Source of the DNA: Streptomyces sp. PTY087I2
Lineage (GTDB): Bacteria; Actinomycetota; Actinomycetes; Streptomycetales; Streptomycetaceae
Assembly: GCF_001687325.1 (NCBI RefSeq)
Contig: NZ_LZRD01000008.1
Coordinates: forward strand, 1-64,000
Direction: 5' to 3'
DNA length: 64,000 nt
Below, piece by piece: positions 60,339 to 64,000 of this stretch. Every line of letters begins with the position of its first letter. The stretch's first letter is position 1. The notes beneath the pieces were generated by a model. It worked only from the letters and a program-made list of their open reading frames with translations. It had not been told where the DNA came from and did no database searches. A program made the position numbers and the translations under genes.

Positions 60339-62167
60339 AGCACGACCCGTACGTCGTAGGCGGTCAGCCAGTCGTCGAGCTGGAGCGCGCGCGGCAGGAT
60401 CGGCGGCGGGGTGAAGGTGCCGTTCACCCAGGCCTGGTCGCGGACCATGGCGCGCAGGGTGCCGGCGTCCAGCAGCCGCATCGCGGGCCCGTCGGACTCG
60501 ATCATGTCGGAGACCGCCGTACGTACGGACTCCAGGTACTCGGGGCTCTGGCCGACGGGGAAGCCGCTCTTGGGCCGGTGGACGACCTCGGCGGGCAGGG
60601 CGTCCTCGACCGCCGCGCGCAGCAGCCCCTTCTCGCTGCCCCCGAGGCGCTTGAGCCGCCACGGCACGTTCCATACGTACTCCACCAGGCGGTGGTCGCA
60701 GAACGGGACCCGCACCTCCAGGCCGTTGGCCATGCTCATCCGGTCCTTCCGGTCGAGGAGGAACGGCAGGAAGCGGGTGTGCTGGAGGTAGTAGACCTCG
60801 CGCATCCGCCGGTCGACGCCGGTCTCCCCGTCCAGGTACGGGACTTCGTCCAGGGCTTCCCGGTAGCGGGCGTCGAGACGTTCGTGCAGGTCGAGATGGC
60901 CGCGCAGTTCGGGCGAGAGGACGGCGTTGCGGTCCTTGACCCCGGCGGACCAGGGGAATGAGCCGCTGGGGCGCTCCGCCTCGCTCGCGAACCACGGGTA
61001 GCCGCCGAAGGCGTCGTCGGCGCCCTCGCCGGACAGGGCGACGGTGAGGTGCCGGCGGACCTCGCGGAAGAGGAGGTAGAGGGAGACGTCGAGGTCGCCG
61101 ACGCCGGGGTAGTCGCGGGCGCGCAGGGTGACGCCCGACTCCGCGAGCAGCGAAGCGGGTTCGACGAGGACCTCGCTGTGCTTGGTGCCGACGTGGTCGA
61201 CGACGGCCCGGACGTAGGGCGCGTCGCGGGAGACGTGCAGGGCGTCCGCCCGGAAGTCGTCCTCGCCGCCCGCGAAGTCGACGGAGTAGGTGGCGAGGGG
61301 TCCCCCGCCGTCGGCGGCCAGGGCTGCCGCGCCGATCGCGGTGATGGCGCTGGAGTCGATGCCGCCGGAGAGCAGTGCGCCGAGCGGCACGTCGGCGACG
61401 GTCTGTTCGCCGACGATCCGGTCCAGCAGCGAGCGGACGGTGGCGACGGTGGTGGCCTCGTCGTCCTCGTGCGGGGCGGTGGTGAGCTGCCAGTAGCGGC
61501 GGGCCGTGGTGGAGCCCCGGCGGACGGTGAGGAGATGGCCGGGGAGCAGTTGGCGCACCCCGCGGTAGACGGCGTCGCCGGGGCGCTTGGCGGCGACGGT
61601 GAAGACGTCGACGAGACCCTCGGCGTCGACCTCGGGGCGGATCAGTCCGGAGGCGAACAGGGCCTTGGGTTCGGAGCCGAAGACCAGGCCGGAGGGGTGT
61701 TCGGCGTAGTAGAGGGGTTTCACGCCGAGCGGGTCGCGGCCGAGGTACAGGGTCTGCTCGGCGATGTCCCACAGGGCGTACGCGAACATCCCGGCGAACC
61801 GCTCGATCGCCTTCGGGCCCCATTCCCGGTGGGCGGCGAGCAGGACCTCGGTGTCGGACGCGGTACGGAAGCGGTGTCCGTGGGCGGTGAGTTCGGCGCG
61901 CAGTTCGCGGTAGTTGTGGATCTCGCCGCTGAAGGAGACGACGGCGTGTTCGCGGCCGTCGTCGCCGCCGCGCTCGGTCATGGGCTGGCGGCCGAGTTCC
62001 GGGTCGATGACGGCGAGGCGGCGGTGTCCGAGGCCGATGCGTGTCGCCGTCCAGACGCCGGAGTCGTCGGGGCCGCGGAGCGCGAGGGTGTCCGCCATGC
62101 GGCGGACGGCCTCGCCCTCGCGGGTCAGGTCGCGTTCCCAGTCGAGCCACCCTGCTATGCCACACAT
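60335..62167 (-). CDS. Asparagine-synthetase-like glutamine amidotransferase (AsnB family)
   Basis: A 610-residue glutamine-dependent amidotransferase. It begins MCGIAGWLDWERD, with Cys2 as the glutaminase nucleophile, and SFSGEIHNYRELRAEL in the glutaminase domain. The synthetase domain has the ATP-pyrophosphatase motif ALLSGGIDSSAITAIG at about 260-275 and MSMANGLEVRVPFCDHRLVEYVW. In this family it makes asparagine from aspartate, or in biosynthetic clusters an amide or lactam on another carboxylate. Coupled to the DAHP-synthase-like gene by GTGA. The neighbours suggest a special-metabolite role rather than primary asparagine synthesis. Confidence 0.92.
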   Translation of the reverse strand: MCGIAGWLDWERDLTREGEAVRRMADTLALRGPDDSGVWTATRIGLGHRRLAVIDPELGRQPMTERGGDDGREHAVVSFSGEIHNYRELRAELTAHGHRFRTASDTEVLLAAHREWGPKAIERFAGMFAYALWDIAEQTLYLGRDPLGVKPLYYAEHPSGLVFGSEPKALFASGLIRPEVDAEGLVDVFTVAAKRPGDAVYRGVRQLLPGHLLTVRRGSTTARRYWQLTTAPHEDDEATTVATVRSLLDRIVGEQTVADVPLGALLSGGIDSSAITAIGAAALAADGGGPLATYSVDFAGGEDDFRADALHVSRDAPYVRAVVDHVGTKHSEVLVEPASLLAESGVTLRARDYPGVGDLDVSLYLLFREVRRHLTVALSGEGADDAFGGYPWFASEAERPSGSFPWSAGVKDRNAVLSPELRGHLDLHERLDARYREALDEVPYLDGETGVDRRMREVYYLQHTRFLPFLLDRKDRMSMANGLEVRVPFCDHRLVEYVWNVPWRLKRLGGSEKGLLRAAVEDALPAEVVHRPKSGFPVGQSPEYLESVRTAVSDMIESDGPAMRLLDAGTLRAMVRDQAWVNGTFTPPPILPRALQLDDWLTAYDVRVVL

Positions 62168-62183
62168 GGTCGTCCCTCTCTCG

Positions 62184-63635
62184 TCAGCCGCGGGTGGTGG
62201 AGGCGTACTCGGCGAGCGTGGTCTCGACGACGCCCCGGATGGGGGCGGGCAGCCGGTCCCAGTTGCGTTCGTCGTTGAGGTCGAGGACCCGGGAGAGCTT
62301 CCAGCCGAGGTACTGGCCGAGCGAGGCGAGCGGCGGGAGCTTCTCGACGGGGCGCAGGGCGAGTTCGAAGCCGGGGAAGAGTCCGGCGAGCCGTCTCGCG
62401 GTGGCCTCGCTCCAGGCGGCGTGGGCCGGGCCCGTGGTGGTGGCCAGGCACAGGATCGTCCGGTCCTGGACGACGAGCATGTAGTTGAGGACCTGGACGC
62501 CGGATCCCGGGTCCTCGGCGGGGAGTTCGGCCCAGAGGGCGGACTCGACGTCGTTCTGCCGGATGCCGTTGCCCTCCAGGGTGATGAGGTCCTGGGAGCG
62601 GCCGAGGGTGCGCAGCAGCGGGGTCGCGACTCCGCAGGGGCAGTCGGTCCCGGTGATCTCGACGAGGTCGCCGGTGCGGTAGCGCAGCAGGGGGCGGGCA
62701 AGGATGTCGAGGGTGGTGACGACGAGTTCGCCCCGGTCGGGGGTGCCGTCGACCCTGCGCGGTCCCCGCTCGGGGCCGTCGAGTTCGAGGACGTAACTCT
62801 GCGTCTGGAGGTGCAGGTTGCGGTGTTCGCAGGTGACGGCGGTGGTACCGGTCTCGGACGAGCCGTAGGCGGCGACGTAGGCGCGGGCCCCGGTGAGGCG
62901 TTCCAGGTGGCGGACGAAGGCGGGTCCGGTCTGCTCGGCCATCAGGAACAGCTTGTCGAAGGCGGGCACGGGCTCGTCGTTGCGGTAGGCGAACTGGATC
63001 ATCTCCAGCAGCCGGGAGGGCGGTCCGACGAAGACGTTGACGCCGAGTTCGCGGGTGAGGCGCAGAACACGGGTGTAGTCGCCGGTGATGTTGTCGACCC
63101 AGGGGCGCAGCGAGAGGACCTGGAGGTATTCGAGGACCTTCTCGAACTGGTACGCGGCCGGGGCGAAGGGTGCGTTGATGAGGATGAGGGCACGGTCGGC
63201 CGGGGAGAGGATGCGGGCCCAGAGTTCGCCGATGTTGATGGTGTTGGCGACGAGGTCGTCCAGGGCCTTGGGGGCGGCGACCGGGTTTCCGGTGGTGCCG
63301 GATGACTCGTAGTAGTGCAGGAACTCCGAGAGGCCCCGGGTGAAGGCGCGGTGTCCGCCCTCGCTCAGCGCCTTCTTGGGCAGGAAGGGGAGCTTGCCCA
63401 GGAGGGTGTCGATGGCCCGCTCCGGCGCGGTGCCGGCCGCGTCGGCGACCAGTGCCGCGTCCAGGGTGGTGTCGTAGAGCCCCGACCCGGCGGCGGCCTC
63501 CAGCGTGGCGGTGAACTTCCGCCCCAGATGGGCCCGGTCGGGGTGGCCCGCGTGGCTGTCGCGGACGAGCGCGGTGTGGTCGCGGACGGTGTCGGCGATC
63601 TCCCGGGTGGTCGTGGTGTCACGAAGCAGCAGCAT
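62184..63635 (-). CDS. AMP-forming ligase (phenylacetate-CoA ligase-like)
   Basis: A 483-residue adenylate-forming enzyme with a PaaK/coenzyme F390 synthetase-like layout: P-loop ESSGTTGNPVAAP (residues 110-122), YGSSETGTTAV, LLRYRTGDLVEITGTDCPCG. I see no clear canonical C-terminal TGK lysine, as is common in this branch. It should activate an aromatic or amino acid carboxylate as an acyl-adenylate or CoA ester. Within the operon it lies between the lyase and the amidotransferase genes; its first 17 bp overlap the lyase gene. Confidence 0.85.
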   Translation of the reverse strand: MLLLRDTTTTREIADTVRDHTALVRDSHAGHPDRAHLGRKFTATLEAAAGSGLYDTTLDAALVADAAGTAPERAIDTLLGKLPFLPKKALSEGGHRAFTRGLSEFLHYYESSGTTGNPVAAPKALDDLVANTINIGELWARILSPADRALILINAPFAPAAYQFEKVLEYLQVLSLRPWVDNITGDYTRVLRLTRELGVNVFVGPPSRLLEMIQFAYRNDEPVPAFDKLFLMAEQTGPAFVRHLERLTGARAYVAAYGSSETGTTAVTCEHRNLHLQTQSYVLELDGPERGPRRVDGTPDRGELVVTTLDILARPLLRYRTGDLVEITGTDCPCGVATPLLRTLGRSQDLITLEGNGIRQNDVESALWAELPAEDPGSGVQVLNYMLVVQDRTILCLATTTGPAHAAWSEATARRLAGLFPGFELALRPVEKLPPLASLGQYLGWKLSRVLDLNDERNWDRLPAPIRGVVETTLAEYASTTRG

Positions 63636-64000
63636 GGGGTTCCCTCTCGTCAGCGGCGCCGGCCGCGCGGGCCAGGCTTCCGTCGGTTATGAGGCGGGCG
63701 ACGGCCGCGATGTCCTGGTCCATCCGGCGGTCGCGGTCGGCGTAGGGAGCGTGGGCGCGGATCAGGGCGTGCACGGCGCGGGTGCGGGGCGCCGCCCGGT
63801 CGAGGCCGCGCAGGTCGAGGGCCTGGGCGGCGGCGAGCAGGGCGATGGCGGCGACCTGGCCGGTCAGTTCGTTGACCGTGCGGGCGTCGCGGGCGGCGGT
63901 GGTGGCCATGCTGACCTTGTCCTGGTTGTGCGCCTCGGTGGACCGGGAGAAGACGGTGGCGGGCAGGGCCGTCTTCAGGGCCTCCGCGGTGACGGCGGAC
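63619..64000 (-). CDS. Aromatic amino acid ammonia-lyase/aminomutase, 3' part, cut by window
   Basis: Only the C-terminal about 126 residues are present. They include FSRSTEAHNQDKVSMAT, the QDKVSM-type region of bacterial HAL/PAL/TAL lyases and aminomutases, followed by helices of the bundle (TGQVAAIALLAAAQALDLRG). The MIO-forming Ala-Ser-Gly triad lies beyond the window edge. It would convert an aromatic amino acid to an acrylic acid or a beta-amino acid. First visible gene of the four-gene operon ending in the DAHP-synthase homologue. Confidence 0.85.
   Translation of the reverse strand, partial: SAVTAEALKTALPATVFSRSTEAHNQDKVSMATTAARDARTVNELTGQVAAIALLAAAQALDLRGLDRAAPRTRAVHALIRAHAPYADRDRRMDQDIAAVARLITDGSLARAAGAADEREPHAAAS

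Noticed and set aside
1..64000. CRISPR array, insertion sequence, prophage or integrase gene
   Set aside because: No regular spacer-repeat array, transposase, recombinase or structural phage gene was seen in any frame.

Overview
The window is about 72% GC, densely packed with overlapping ATGA/GTGA gene junctions, frequent GTG starts and strong codon-position bias. These features, the family content (Mrp antiporter, SepF paralogue, DmdR-type iron box, F420 enzyme, PaaX, DUF6099-like protein) and rare TTA codons point to a Streptomyces chromosome. No tRNA, rRNA, insertion sequence, phage gene or CRISPR array was seen. About 59 coding genes can be supported; the first and last run off the window.

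Region 1 (1-16.0 kb) is an exopolysaccharide locus of the Wzx/Wzy type. It encodes a polyprenyl-phosphate sugar transferase, GDP-L-fucose synthesis (fcl, gmd), a large secreted propeller/FN3/LamG protein, a lipoprotein, three glycosyltransferases, a Wzy-like polymerase, a Wzx-like flippase and a Wzz/BY-kinase-like protein whose P-loop is degenerate. It ends with a cytidylyltransferase and CDP-alcohol phosphatidyltransferase pair. Region 2 (16.2-23.0 kb) holds a small NTF2/SnoaL-like protein and a complete Mrp cation/proton antiporter operon (fused AB, then C, D, E, F, G).

Region 3 (23.2-32.4 kb) is an aromatic-acid catabolic locus working through CoA thioesters: CoA ligase, PaaX-type regulator, acyl-CoA dehydrogenase, RidA, enoyl-CoA hydratase, and a fused FAD monooxygenase/Old-Yellow-Enzyme protein. 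The set fits 2-aminobenzoyl-CoA or salicylyl-CoA degradation. Region 4 (32.6-37.2 kb) has an anti-sigma-type ATPase and arginine catabolism (arcA, arcB, APC permease). Region 5 (37.2-41.4 kb) is a bacterial Pnkp-Hen1 RNA repair pair.

Region 6 (41.4-48.4 kb) carries housekeeping and regulatory genes: homocysteine methyltransferase, LLM F420 oxidoreductase, a DUF6099-like gene beside a cluster of DnaA-box-like motifs, a MazG-like pyrophosphohydrolase, a SepF paralogue preceded by a 19-codon ORF, a DeoR regulator divergent from a SIS sugar isomerase, DedA, and an acidic hypothetical protein. Region 7 (48.5-51.8 kb) is a siderophore uptake operon under an iron box. Region 8 (51.9-58.8 kb) contains a probably leaderless LuxR-type regulator with an atypical receiver, an oligopeptide/nickel-type ABC importer and a nitroreductase.

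Region 9 (58.9-64 kb, cut by the window edge) looks like the end of a specialised-metabolite operon: ammonia-lyase/aminomutase (partial), AMP-forming ligase, asparagine-synthetase-like amidotransferase and a shortened class II DAHP-synthase homologue that has lost most metal ligands and carries a TTA codon. This is the best candidate for undescribed chemistry. TTA codons also occur in the sugar transferase, an ABC permease and the DUF6099-like gene, suggesting developmental (bldA) control of several unrelated blocks.
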